DNA from: Theristus sp. LFF4_11
Lineage: Eukaryota; Nematoda; Chromadorea; Monhysterida; Xyalidae
DNA length: 64,000 bases
Assembly (NCBI GenBank): GCA_030248135.1
Contig: JASANC010002121.1
Span: 186,001 to 250,000, forward strand
Direction of reading: 5' to 3'
Shown: positions 48,401-61,375 of the stretch, one piece after another
How positions within the stretch are numbered: the first letter of the stretch is position 1
Layout: each line of letters starts with the position of its first letter
Notes under the pieces: model-generated
Databases searched by the model: none
Seen by the model: the letters and a program-made list of their open reading frames with translations, nothing else
What the model was told of the DNA's origin: nothing
Position numbers and translations under genes: made by a program

Positions 48401-51400
48401 CCGTCCAAGCGAGCATTGCCGAGTGACTGGAGTCTGGTTGAGCATCAAAGTCGTGCGGATGCGTCTCCGGGAGTGTCTCCGTGGTGGTGAACGGCTGGCA
48501 CGGCCGACTCGGTGGCGACCGCCCCATCACGTTCTCGGCCACCACACGCAGCTCGTACGCAGTGAACGGACGCAGACCACGCACGGTGAATGAGGAGGCC
48601 TTCGGCTTGCTGAAAGGGGGCACCTTCGTTGAAGGCCGTGTCACACAATGCGCCAAGGGCAAACACACAAGAGCACAGACTCAGATGGCCCCTGTGCCTC
48701 AATTCAGCCCTAGGCGCCTGCTGCACAGCACCGCTGAAACGGCCTGGCGCAGGTGCATTCAGCGGGCACGTTCTCGTCACAGTCTGCTGCTGACAGCAAG
48801 CACGCCCAGTGTCGGTGTCACCTTGTGTTGTACACTTCAGTCCACTGCGACGAATCGCCCACTTTTCCCTCGACAATCCACTGCGTGATGATCGTCTTGC
48901 CGTCGTAGCCGGGCGTGAACTCGAGCAAAACTGAGCGCGCCGTAATGCTGCTGTGGCACTTGAGGTTCGCTGGTGCACCGGGCAACTCTGGTAATCATGC
49001 AACCATTAGAACATACGTTCAATGTTCAATCACACCCGACATCGCTGTGTGTGTTTCAGTTATTCACAAATTCGCTCAGGACGTTCATTGAAAAACAAAA
49101 CAAGAAATTTCAACACTTCTGACCAGGCGGCACTCCACTCTGCATGCTCTGCACTTGCGCAGGGCCAGCGCCAACACTGGTGCTCGCAAACAGCTCGAAC
49201 GTGTAGCGCGTCTTGGACGTGAGCCCGGTGATCGCCTGGCGCGTCACGTTCGGCGACAGCGACATTCGTTTCAGGGTGCTCGACGAACTGTTGCTCACCC
49301 AGTAGCTCAGTGTGTAATCTGTGTGGAAGGGCAGCGCTGTGCTTTCGCAGCAATTCTACCAAACACGACCACACTAGATAAGCAGCTGTGAGCAAAGTGC
49401 GGCTTGATTGCACGTTCATTTGCCTCTTCCTTTCTCCACTTACTCAGCAGCACTCCATTCGGCTCGCTCGGCGGCTCCCAGACGACCGTCACCGAGTCGT
49501 GCACGACACGCTCAAAGTGCAGATTGCGAACAGCACCAGGCACTGAAATGCAATGAAAAAGGTCACACAACACAAGCCAGTGACACCGAAAAGCATGCAA
49601 TTGACACGATGAGCGCTGACCATCGGGGTGCGTCTGAATGAGCACTGCATCGCTTCGCGGGCCGTCGCCAGCCGCAGTGAAACAGAGCACAGTGACATTG
49701 TACCACGTGAACTTGGACAGACCGTCCATGGTGAACTGAATCTCAGGCACACTCGATGGGTCGATCGTATGGCGCACGACACTCGCCTCCGGGTCACCCG
49801 GTCGACCTTGCCACGCTTCAACCTGCACACGTTCAATTTCGGTGGCTGCACACTCTGACACTGCGCAAAACAACATGTGACCAGTGATAGGCCGTTGCAT
49901 TAAGCAGCGACGCAAGGCACCTTGTATCCGAGATTAACGCCCGGTATCATCTGTTGTCCGGGCGGCACGAAGCTCACGAGCGCACCAGTGCTGCTTGTCG
50001 CGTGCACTCGGACGCCAGAGGGCGCTGCTGTCGGCGCACCCTCGAGTGTCGTCACCAACACCGAACGGCTGTACACGCCGAGGCCACGGTCGTTGTACGC
50101 ACACACCTGACATACACCACAGCAACACATACCAAACCTCAAACTGCGAAATTCGAGAGAACATCTGCGAATTCAATACAAATCGAGCAGGATGACGAGC
50201 GAGCCGTGTGACGTGGCGTTGCATCTCGTCGCCACCGGACGTACCTGAATGTCATACTCTCTCCAGGTGATCAGATCGTCCAGCAGCGTGTTGCGTGCAC
50301 GTGCGTCGGAGACATTCTTGATGTTCCACGGGATGCTCTGGTAGTGCGCCAGTCTGTAGCGCACGATGTAGCCGAGGATGTCGCCGTTCCACCGGTCGGC
50401 TGGCGGTGGCTGCCATTGCACCATGATGCTCAAGCTGCTGCGTGGCGATGCGGCCACGTTGCGCGGGGCAGCCGCCGGCGCTGCAATCGTAAGCATCCGT
50501 TTGCTACCGGCAACGTTTCATAAAAGCACTGCAACAGCGCTCCACCAGCACATGGAAAAAGGTGCTCGGAAAAATATTTTTTCGAAAAAAAACTTTTTTT
50601 TTTATTTTTTTTTATAATTAAAAAAAAATTTTTTGGTTTTTTTATTAAAAAAAAAAAAAAAAAAAAAAAGGGGGTGTGGGCGGCGGGGGGGGGGTTTGGG
50701 CTGAAATTTTAAACAAGCATCACATATAACGTTAATTTTTTGTGTTAAAATTTCGGACAAATTGGTCCACCCTATAATAAATGAATACGAATAGAAATAG
50801 TGAAAATGCGAAAAAAATTGAATTTCGCGCCAAATACAGCACGCTGCATTTAGCGCGCATTTACCACTCAGCGCTCAAAAAAGGAGGATGTTTCAGCTTT
50901 ATGCTGTGAATTTTTGTTTCTTTTCTTTCAAAAAAATGCAGATTTTTTGCGGAGGATGAGGAGATTGGCCGACCAGAGCCCGTGTTTCTGTGATAAACAT
51001 TTCCAGTTTCACAGCAATTCGCGTGTTGTCCGTGAAATTCGGGTGATTTGTGATTGAAATTTTTGCCCAAACCATCCACCCGTTGGCGATATAGAGCTGA
51101 TTCTTATTGTGTAGTTTTTATGGATCACCCTGTAGATTATCCAGTTTGAACGATGATTCATATTTCCAGTTGAAGCTTAAAGCACCAGAAGCATAGCCCA
51201 AAACGTTAGAAAAAGGTATGGAAACTAGGAGTGAAAGTGCGTTTTTTTCTATTTCAGCACATAGAAACTGACAGCGAAAAAAGGCAAAAATCACAGCAAA
51301 GTGGCTCGCAAATTATGACCAAGTAAGCAGTGGGTGTTTTGGGGTAACAAAACACACAACACACGCACACATAAAATAAAACTCACGCTCTCTTTTTTAA

Positions 51401-54400
51401 TGAGGCTTGAGAGTAGGAAAGAGAAATTTGCACTCACATTCTGAAAACAGGTGTTGGTTCTATTGCGCGAAACTTGAAGCAATTTTGAAAAGTGACAGAC
51501 TTCCATAGAAGTGAACAGTGGCATAATTTCGATCTACCGAAAGCTGGAGACCAGAGCAATGTAGCAAGAACTGAACGAACCTTGCTGCGGCATAACGATA
51601 CGATTCGACGGCTGACTCGGGAAGCCAGCGCCATAGCGATTGCTTGCGATCACGCGGAACATCAGCGTTGACGAAGGTTTCAGGTTGTCAACGACCACTT
51701 GACGCAGCTCGTTGTCGATGTTGGACACCGCTGTCTCCCATGTTGACCATTCGTCTGAAAATGTTCTTAAGCAAATTCTTACCATTGGCCAAAAAAGGGC
51801 AGAGAAAAACAGATGAGACTGATTGACTACCGGCATCGCCCAACGTGCGTGACTCGACGGTGTATTTGATGATGGGGGAGTTGCCATCGAATCCCGGCTT
51901 CCATTTCACAGCGACACGCGCCGGCACCGTGTCATTCAGCAGCGCAGCACGCACGTCCAATGGAAGGCCCGGCTTTTCTGCACAGGCAATGGTGATCAGC
52001 ATAACTTCTGTGCAGTTGCTTCGGGTTTTGTTACGAGCAAAGAGTACTAAAATTGAGACAACGGCTAAAGACGGGGTTCGGCGGTGAAAAGCACTGGTTC
52101 GGAATAGCAGAGACATTGGTTCGAATTGCACTCAAGATTACAGGAATGTCTGCGATGATGCACATCTCCTTTTACAATTCCAGTGTAGGTTGACAGTGTT
52201 TATGATAATTTCACAATGGCGACTGTTCGTCTGCGGCGCACACAGCCAGCTGCAACGAACCAATGATCGAGAGCATTGCGTCGCGTCGTTCCGTGCCAGT
52301 GGCACTGGTGACCGAGCACGAGTACTTGCCGATTCGCGACGGTCCCACCTGACGAATGAACATCGAGCCATCTGGCCTGAACTCAATGTTTCGCACGGCG
52401 CCGGGCGTCAGCAATTGTTCCTGAACAAACAAGCACACAAACATGATCATGCACTCTGCACAAAATGGTTCACGTGAAATCATCAACCTCAAAACTACGC
52501 ACATTGTAATACCAGCTGCGAGTGAAGCTGGCTGAGCCAACACCCGGCAGAACTCGACAAGAGAAGACAACGTTTGAGCCGATGATCACCTCCTGGTCTT
52601 CTGGACCCTCCGAAATCAGTGTGCGACCTGAAGCCACATTGAAAACATGATTGTGAAAATTACACATAACAAATTACAAATTTTAATTTGTAAAAATTTT
52701 AAAAAATTGACTCAGTGGCCAAATCACAAGCACATTTTGAGCTTGTAAGTCACACTTGTAGTGCACCAACCAACGACGGTGACAAAGGCCGCCGCAGACG
52801 TGGTGCCCTGTGAGTTTGACGCTTCGCACGTGTACCACCCGGTGTTGTCCATTTGTGCGCTTGCAATCAAAAGACCACCGTCAGGCAACGCACGATATGT
52901 TACACCGTTCAGTATAATCGCGCTGCCTGAAAAGCATTGTGCTGCGTCTAGCATTTTAACACCAAATAAATGATTCCAACACAACGCCCAAAAAAACATA
53001 ACAATCGTTGATGAAACTGTGGTGGAGTCCGATGTTGAACATTGATTTTCGGATTCGGTCGTTAAAGAAAGCAACTCGAACGGGTCTCAGATGTGAGCGC
53101 AGAATTGACCGCACTTTCGGAGTGGTTCCGTTGCAAAGGCAGCCCGATGCCACGATCACAACGCGTCGTCTGCGGCAACAAACAGCAACAACGCAACGCT
53201 CAAGTCAAAACCAACGAACCGTTGAGTCGCCATTGAACGGACGGCGGTGGGCTTCCGCGTGCGGCACACTCAAGTCGCACCTGCTGACCAACAGCAACGG
53301 ACACATTCTGGGGACTCTGAGAAAGACGCGGGCCCGCTGCTGAAACAACACGCCCATTAAAAAACTGTTACAAATTATGATTTATAAAACAGAATAACTT
53401 CTGCGCGCTTCCTCACATGTAATCTGAAGCAGCGTGTGCACGGAGGCCGAGCCGGCTGCGTTCACAATGAAGCACTGATACAAGCCAGCGTCCGTTTGAC
53501 GCACAGACGCCAACGTGAGCGTGCCGTCAATCGGGGACATGCTCGCCACGCCAACTGGCAATGCTGCGCCGTTGTAGTACCACTGCCATGACGATCGATC
53601 AACGTCGTTGCTGTCGACGAGTGGACATGGAATCTGCACCAACGCGCCCGCTGCGCTCGCAATCACCGCTGGCAGAGAACTCAGGCGACGCGGTTGATCT
53701 GGCAAACAACAGCGCCGTTTGCGGGTTGCACTCGGATAAGCCGGCTTCACTCGTGTGAAACGCAGGCCACTTGTGACTTGGTGGACAGAACTGATGTCTT
53801 ACAACCACAGTTGATGATGGCAGTCAGTTTGGTGATTTCACATGGCAGTCTCAATGGGAATGCAAACCTAGCAGTAGCAGTATTCATGCGCATACCAACG
53901 ACAATGAGCGAGGCGTCCCTCGAGTCAATCAATGAGCCCCGCGACGCGACACAACTGTAAAGACCTGCGTCTGCACTTGTCGGATTCACGATCGTCAGTC
54001 GACGGCCGAGGTTGGTGATCGTGTACTTGCCATTGATCGGACGCACGAACGAACCGTTGAACTTCCATGCTATGCGCACGTCTGCCACGCTTCTGCAAAG
54101 TCATTTGCAATCCCATTTCATGTTACTATTTTGAATCATATCAACCACTCACTTTAAGAAAGTGGACAGACCGTTGTCAAGCAAACAAAAGCTCCATCTT
54201 AATTTCTACAAAGCATTTCGTAAAAAAGAGCCAGTTTTATGCCTTTTGTTTTCATTTGTTTCTTTGACATCCTCACATCGCCTTTTCCACCCTGGTCCCT
54301 GGACCCACAGCCACACCTGAAGGTAGTTTCTGTGGGTATCTTATTGTTATCATGGGTTTCAACTAAGATTTATTTGGCGTTCGAACATTTCATTTCCCAC

Positions 54401-57400
54401 TTTTTTCAAACGTGTCCCACTGAAATGACGTCATGCGCCGCAAACATGCGCTTGTCGTTCACAGCAAACCAGACTTTCCGTTTAGCCGATTTTTTCCGTA
54501 AACAAATGGTGAATGTCGAATCAGTCACACCAAACTGAAATTTTAGTGCCTGTACTTTGAGAAACGGCCGTTTTTAAAGTAAATGACGTCATTTTAGTGC
54601 GGACACGTTTGAACAAATCCACAGAAACATAACAAGACAACTTTTAGTGACATGGGCCTACCTTGATTGAGCAACGCATTCAAACGTGACTAGATCGCTA
54701 GACGAAGGTGACGATGGCTTGATGTACGTCCGATTCAGAGGCCCATAGATGATATGAGGATCGTCAAAGTGAAGCGAAGCGTCTGCAAAAGAGTCATTCT
54801 TTGGTTTTTTCAAAATTCATGTTTGGCTGACCCCCTTCCCAACGTTCTATCTGTTCACCCTTGCCGCCTTGCATTATCAGAAACGTTGAAAATCCCTCAA
54901 ATCCCTGCAAGTCAACTCCACTGATTCAAACGAAACGCACTTTGAAAACCACTGCTGCGACAGACAATTGTCTAACAACGCTCCGCAAACACACCATAAA
55001 GAACAAAATTGTTTGGAGGTTGTGATATTCTTGTCTTGTGTTTTCACGGATTTGCACCGAAACACATGTTTTTGCTGACAATGAAATGCGTAGAGACTTT
55101 TGATGTTTTTACCCGAAATCCCACGAGATATATTCTCATTCGATGTACCCTTTATTAATTTTGAATTTGCTTAACAAAAAAGTGTTCTCAACATTTCAAG
55201 CCAACTACCGACCGAGGCCACCAAAATGTTTTATGTGCGTGTAATTTGAATTTTTTTCTTTAATTTTGCAGTTTTTGCCCCATAAGTAATTCGAAGGGTA
55301 ACGCACGTCGCAGCAAAGTAAAGCGATCATTCTTTCAATGCAAAGTCATCGCATAATAACATCACCGCAGCCACTCATCCACCATAGCACTACAATGCAT
55401 TGCACACCACGCCTGCCGAAAAAAATATCACAGGTTTTTTCCCTTACTTTTCTTGCAAAACACATACAAAAATGTTGTGAAAACTAAAAAATCAAACTAA
55501 TGCGATGACTAGTCAACTGAAATGGTACAGCAAAACAGCAAACAGATTGTGTTCGTTGAAATAACATCCAACACAAATTCTGTTGCAACTAATATGGAAC
55601 TTGGCGATTTTTTGCATTGGTTTGCTATCAAATGTAATCGGCTCAACATGCTGTGCGATCCCACAAAAAAAACATGCGGTATGATAACCTGGGCATCATG
55701 TGAAACTGTCGGGCGGGCCCTCAACTTCACTTTTTAATATTTTTGGCAAGCATTTACCGACAGTTGTTTTTGTTAAACAGCCCACCCAAACAAGCATGCA
55801 GTCCCCAAAGGACAAAGGTCAGAAGAGTCACACGATGCAGGCGACGACAAGGATGATGGCAACAACAAAACACACACATGGACGCAGCAATCATCAATCG
55901 ATAACAAATGCAGGCCGACGTGATTATTGCGTGTTCAACACACGGTTGAAGATTATCGAAAGTGAAATGGTCGCTGTCAAATAAGTGAACAATTACAACA
56001 CTACGTCGCCCCCTGCGCTGTACGCACAACCACAACAGCAATGCCAAATGTGCACAATTTGATGGCACTGAATAGTAACACAGTGCAGGCCGGTGAATTT
56101 GAATGAATGAATCACTCAAACACTAACACACTCGTGAAAGCATCGCAGTCCTCTGTGTAACAAACAATACAACAGCACACGACGAACGTTGTCAATTTTT
56201 GCACGTCCAAGGTGCTCAAGCGTGCAAGACATATGCCATTGTGTTTGTGGTCGACCTCATCTCTCATCCTGTCAGTCCGCCCCACTCACCTAAACCTGTC
56301 CACCCCGCCCAGACACAACACAACATCCATCCATCTCTATCATTCATGAAAGAACTGCGTGTATTTATAAACAAGCTTTAGTGCTTGAAGATGAGCTTGA
56401 AATTTACCAGCTTACAAGCCACTTTTATACAGCTTATACACAAACGCAACCGTGTTTGCAGAGGGAAGAAGGATGAACCTTTGTGCTCTCAATCAATTTG
56501 CTGTTCGTTCTAACAGCGGCCCGCAGGAGATTGATTGAACTCTTTATTAACTCCGCTCGAATAATAATAACACGTTGTAAATGGGCAGAGCACTTGCACA
56601 CGGGAGACACCAACGACCGTTATGGCATGTTGCACGTGCAGCATCGCTCTGGCAGCATCAGCACATAGAAACCCACCGTCTCTGATAAATCATTCAAAGC
56701 CGCCAAATTAGCAGCTTGGCACTCGCGAACCCTTGAATCACTCGAGCGAATAGATAAAAGCACGGGTCACTGTCGGTAATGGATGCTGCTGAACCAATGG
56801 GAAATGCACAATAAGTTCAAATCACACATGCATACAAAGGCAACCCACCGATTGAACAAGTCTGTGAAAGACAAATCGCGTTTCCTCTTTTTCTTCTCGT
56901 GTTTTACATGCACATCGACGAAAAATCTCAGCAATAGTACCCATTTTAAAAACAAACTGTCAAAAGAGCTCAATTAAACCGCTCAATGCTTTTTGTCTTT
57001 TTGAAAGACCTTCGACAAAACGCTGTAGAAAGCACGATTCGCAGCCGAGCGCTCACACATTTACTCCCTTCGTAGTGCGCAGTTTAGTCGAGCAGAGATA
57101 TCGTTGTGTGATATGACAAAACAGACAACATCCACTGACAGCTGGCCGCCAAGGCAAACTGCGCAGCATGTTGTGTGTGCTGACTTGCACATGCGTTACC
57201 TCGTTTCTTTGTTGCCAACGCGCCCCTGCGCATCCAGGCTGCCTGTGAATTCAAAACTATGGAATCAACACAATCCACCTGATGTACGCAAGAATCAATG
57301 TTGCTACATATGGTGTAATGCATACATCAAAAGTCAGTCGAGCGTGTTTGAAAGCGAAGACAGATGCATGGGATGAACGTATTACGCTCAAGATAAACAT

Positions 57401-59229
57401 CACAATTGCACAGAAAGAAAATGCGAAACTGATACTGCAGAAGGCTACGATGAACATGCTCCATTGTAGCAAACGTCAAACGCAGTCATGTGTTGTCCAC
57501 TCGGTGTATATCATTTATCATCTTTTCGATTCACTCACTCGTTCGAGTTGATGTCACTGTCAATGTTGAAAGTTGGCCGTGTTCAACAGCATCATTGAGC
57601 TGTCAGACAATGTCGGACAATTTCAAATCCGTTGGCGTACAAACAAAATGTGTGAGCAGTGAATGTGGTTGTGAAGCGGAAGTTAACAGCGAAACAGCCA
57701 CAACAACAACTACAACACATGTGTGCCTCGTATTCACCCTGATAACAAAACGACCGCAACCCACCGAAACGCAGTGCACTCTGTTTTAGAGCATTATGAA
57801 GCAACCGCAACTGCACGCATAACATTGACGCGATCACGCTCACCACACACCAGCACAATATACAACAGAAGTTTTTGCAGATTATTTTGACCGACTGAGT
57901 TGCACAGGGTTTTTTTGACGCAAAATCGTGCGTCAATGACGAATAATAATTTGGGCTGACGCAAAAAAGGGGGGGAAAAATGGGAGAAGGTTTGGGTTTA
58001 AATTTGGATAATGTGTTGTGGATGGCATGGTCAGCTGATTCATCGTTTGCTTTCATATTGTGGTTCAGTGTTATGTTGACGGTTCGATGAACAACACCGT
58101 GGCAGATGTTGGGAGTTCTAGGGAGCCGAGGCCCAGACCGCCGCGAAGCACACCACAGATCTATAAAAATCAATTTAGAATTGAAAAGCCATTACAAAAA
58201 ATCTAGGCCCTGTAAAGCTTTGCGCGCAGAAGGGGCAAAGCCAAACGGGGACCACAGGCGTCACACACGCTACTTTTAGTGGAAGAGCCGAAATATTGCT
58301 TCTTTTTGTTAACACTCGATTTAGATTGGTATCATAATAAAAGACGTGCGTCAATTGAAAAATAAGAGTGACATACCAACGAATGCAACGTAATAGTCGG
58401 CACTGCGATGTGTGGCCTGCGTGAGCGAGTGCGTGGCCTGCACCCGATAGACACCCTCGAAACTGGCGTCCATGCCAAACACCACCAGCTGACCGGTGTG
58501 CGACACAAAATGCGTGTCGTTCGAGTAAATCTGAATGCGCAAAAATAAATGAATAGGAAAACAAGCAAGCAATCACGCAAGGAACTGACTTTATGAAACA
58601 CGCAATGACGCAAACCTACCACGGAATCGTGGAAGTACCACCGCCACAGCAACGAGCTCACGGGCGCTGCGCGTGTCACGGGCGGTGTCAGCACGAAAAA
58701 GCCGCCGCTGCGCACTTGCACTTGCCATTGGGCGTCGTGCGGCCCGTTTCCGAACGGATCAAAGTCTGAACAAAAAGCATGGTAACACAACACACTGGTT
58801 CAACTAAAAATACGTTGAAAATAAAAAATAGCTAAGTGAAACCTCGAGCGAGAACGTCAGCTTACAGGCAACGGTTATTGGTGTGACATCGGACAGAAAG
58901 GCAGCGAACGTGTTTCGCACGAGACATTGGTAAAAGCCACTGTGCTCTCGGGTGGCAGATGCAACCGTGAACGTTCTGCTTTCAGACGGTTGACTGACGA
59001 CTGATGAACCATTGAACAGCCATTGATAAGTGAGCGCCTGTGCGCCCGACGCTTGACAGTCCAACGAAAAGCTCGATCGTTCGATAACAACGGACGTGCC
59101 GCCGACGGGGCCAACGGCGTTGACCTCGGGAACGGATGAAGATGATGCTCTCGAATATGTTAGTAATAAATGCGTCACAATTGCCACACAAATCGATCTG
59201 GTCGTCGTACGTACCGCTCTCCTTTCCAT
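42459..59229 (-). CDS. sdk: Sidekick / RIG-4 adhesion receptor (35 exons, about 2263 aa)
   Basis: Exons in transcript order: 59229-58866, 58765-58620, 58530-58377, 54782-54662, 54092-53896, 53698-53417, 53339-53220, 52926-52771, 52627-52503, 52420-52261, 51977-51831, 51754-51581, 50480-50245, 50106-49921, 49822-49621, 49542-49444, 49318-49124, 48987-48822, 48609-48402, 48153-48004, 47924-47774, 47658-47543, 47458-47266, 47180-47053, 46986-46821, 46738-46513, 46373-46270, 46064-45842, 45644-45435, 45247-45075, 44906-44610, 44441-44227, 43989-43594, 43414-43127, 42776-42459. All phases agree. The order is a signal peptide (SICVAIVTHLLLTYSRA), six Ig domains (about 40-608; Cys pairs such as FSLDCQ..GFYQCLV), thirteen FN3 domains (about 610-1975), one TM (about 1981-2004) and a 260-residue tail. 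The tail ends PGFTSFV, like vertebrate and fly Sidekick (G[FY][ST]SFV), which binds PDZ proteins such as MAGI. Sidekicks are homophilic adhesion proteins at synapses and tricellular junctions. The end of exon 32 (donor GTTGGC) and read-through after the TM are the least certain parts. Confidence 0.93.
42835..42970. repeat. Foldback repeat in the last sidekick intron
   Basis: GGGTCACTTCACCAATTTTG then AATTCCTGCGTCAAGCATGA matches the repeat at 800-850. A facing weaker arm (CATGTTTGATGCAGTGACA) precedes it. The shared downstream tail, ACCAAAATAAAAGATGATAC, follows at 42939. Confidence 0.6.
44105..44175. repeat. Third, diverged copy of the CAATTTTGAATTCC repeat
   Basis: GGTCAATTCAGCAATTTCGA then ATTGCCACGTCGAGCTTGAAAC keeps the spacing of the other two copies. 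It lies in sidekick intron 32. Confidence 0.45.
50695..51132. mobile_element. Deletion derivative of the CAGRGTG transposon in a sidekick intron
   Basis: GGGCTGAAATTTTAAACAAG, then TTTTTTGTGTTAAAATTTCG, matches the left part of the element at 10118. CCACCCGTTGGCGATATAGA, then GTGTAGTTTTTATGGATCAC and CCTG followed by TA, matches its right end. The extreme left end is replaced by a stretch of A/T runs and G runs (50570-50695). It sits in intron 12 of sidekick, between exons 12 and 13. Confidence 0.7.
54405..54613. mobile_element. 209 bp MITE with TGACGTCA in each arm
   Basis: The left arm TTCAAACGTGTCCCACTGAA continues into ATGACGTCA. The right arm reads TGACGTCATTTTAGTGCGGA then CACGTTTGAA. 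The arms are near-perfect inverted repeats of about 29 bases. It lies in sidekick intron 4. A solo arm is found at 37551. Confidence 0.75.
54783..58376. other. Large sidekick intron (intron 3, 3.6 kb)
   Basis: This is the longest sidekick intron. It lies after the two exons that encode Ig2. A 193-residue - strand frame at 57592-58173 is open but has no recognisable domain. I see no other gene or clear repeat. Long first introns of this kind often carry regulatory sites, but none can be named here. Confidence 0.5.
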
Positions 59230-59310
59230 CCTGCAACGCAACAAAGCTTGTAATAAAAAGTTACCGACGAAAAACGTCTCTTATTAGAGAAAAGCGGTGC
59301 GGGGTCAACT

Positions 59311-61195
59311 CCGGCCCACGCATTAGCGTCCCGACATTTCCGGCCCACCCATTACCGTCCCACCCATTACCGGCCCGACATTTCCGGCCCACTCATTTCC
59401 GGTCCACTCATTTCCGGCCCGCCCATTACCGGCCCAGCCCAATAATCATCTTTCTGCGCTGTGTATCGCCACGGACAACGAAAATGAACTGAAACCGCAC
59501 TCTAAATTGTACTCCCTGCTCACCAACATGCTTTTAACAAAAATACTTAAATTTTTTATTTCAGTTTTCGTTTTCGTTTCGCTTCTATTTGTTCATGACA
59601 TTGGAACAAATGCTTCAGTTTGAACTTCGTCGATGAATCAGTTGATGTTTTTTTAGTTATTACTTAGTTTCGATTGATTTTGCACATTCAATTTTAATAA
59701 CAACAACATGTCTGATAGGTCGACAAAAATATGAGCTTTTTCAAACCGCACTGACGCGCAGAGTTGCAGAGTTCGAATTTTGCATTGGACACAGAGCCAA
59801 ATTCAATCATTTTACTTCTTAAAATTCGGGGGGGGGTACAATTCCGGCCCGCTAATTCCGGCCTGAAGAGTTCCGGCCCGCCGATTCCGGCCCGAAGAAT
59901 TCCGGCCCGATGAATTCCGGCCGGAGAATTCCGGCCCGAAGAATTCCGGCCCGGAGAATTCCGGCCCGACGAATTTTCGCCAGTACGAACAATATTAACC
60001 ACGAAGTGATTTTTGGTAATCAAATATCGATGTTCACATGCTACAGTGTATTTTCAATGATGTTTGGAAATTGACTTTAATTGATGTTGTTAGTTGATTT
60101 TTTGAAAAGAGGAACCTTTTTCAAAATAATATATAAAAAAGACCTTAATCACGAGAACCAGGATTTGTGAACCATCACTTATTAATTGATTTTTGTGCTG
60201 TTTTGTTATCATTTCTGCATTATTTGATCTGCGTGATCATGCTGGCTGGTTTGCATTTTCATTATTTCAAGCGTGACTTTTTTCGGTGCTTCAAAAAATG
60301 TCTTTTTAGGCAAATTTCGATGGGTGGGTGTCAAGCAAATTTCGAGGGGGGGTGGAGCACTAATGCAGAAACACAAGTGATTATGTTGGAACTTGCTAGA
60401 ACAAAAATACAAGCCCAAGGTATTATTCTGCACGGCTAACAAAGCTTCAAACTATCTGTATGAATTTATTTATTCACGTTGTGATTGTGAATAATTATTA
60501 CCAATCGATATTTGATTACCAAAAATCACTACATGGTTTAATATTATTCGTGCTGGCGAAAATTCGTCGGGCCGGAATTCTCCGGGCCGGAATTCTTCGG
60601 GCCGGAATTCTTCGGGCCGGAATTCTTCAGGCCGGAATTCTTCGGGCCGGAATGAGCGGGCCGGAATTCTTCGGGCCGGAATTTCGCGGGCCGGAATAGT
60701 ACACGAGCCCTTAAAATTAGCAAAAACTCATGAAAATTGCCCCTCTAACCAAATTTGGACATGTGGATCCACAACCAGATCGTGTTTCCTAATCCAAATC
60801 ATTCCTAATCCTAAACCTAATCCTAAGCCAAGCCTTTTTGATAAGGTGAAAATGATCAATTTAGTTTTTGCATTTTTTCATGGTGCATCACGAAAAAATC
60901 CGAATGAAAAAAGAATTAAAAAATCGAACCCTAAGTTCAAAGTGTAACCGCCTGATCAATGTGAGTTTCATAATGAAATATACCAGTGGGTGGCGGTTGA
61001 AGTCACTGGAAGCAAATTATTGGGCTGGGCCGGTAATGGGTGGGCCGGAAATGAGTGGGCCGGAAATGCGTGGGACGCAGATGAACGGGGCCGGTAATGG
61101 GTGGGCCGGAAATGAGTGGGCCGGAAATGAGTGGGCCGGAAATGTTGGGCCGGAAATGCGTGGGCCGGAAATAACGGGACGCAAATGAACGCACG
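59311..61195. mobile_element. 1.9 kb foldback with GGCCGGAA minisatellite arms upstream of sidekick
   Basis: The outer left arm (59311-59446) repeats 13-15 base units such as CCCACTCATTTCCGG. The outer right arm (61018-61195) repeats the complement, such as CCGGAAATGAGTGGG. The inner left arm (59845-59975) repeats CCGAAGAATTCCGGC-type units, and the inner right arm (60562-60705) repeats GGGCCGGAATTCTTC. Single-copy pieces next to the inner arms also pair (TTGGTAATCAAATATCGATG on the left, TCGATATTTGATTACCAA on the right). Frames here translate to repeated RAGIL/GRNSP peptides and are artefacts of the repeat. Confidence 0.82.
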
Positions 61196-61199
61196 CCGA

Positions 61200-61375
61200 G
61201 AAAAGCAGTAGCTAAAGTGCGGGGGATGGGGGCCCCATCATGGGGCCTCCCCATTGGTCTGGTCCAGTAGCGAAAGCGGGACCTCAGGTGAGGGGGGTGT
61301 TTGCCTAATTTTAGAGGGGGGGGGTGTCAGCGCAGTACCGTGGGCGGGGGGGGTGGGGGGGGGGGGTACACACTC
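61200..61375. repeat. G-rich module fragment
   Basis: It contains CCAGTAGCGAAAGCGGGACC and CAGTACCGTGGGCGGGGGGG, the border words of the 12.6-19.3 kb mosaic, and ends at the following TIR element. Confidence 0.75.

Noticed and set aside
59694..61254. Open frames with repeated GRNSP, RAGIL or SGPLI peptides
   Set aside because: They are direct translations of 13-15 base tandem units in the foldback, present in mirrored form on both strands. Nothing shows that they are expressed.
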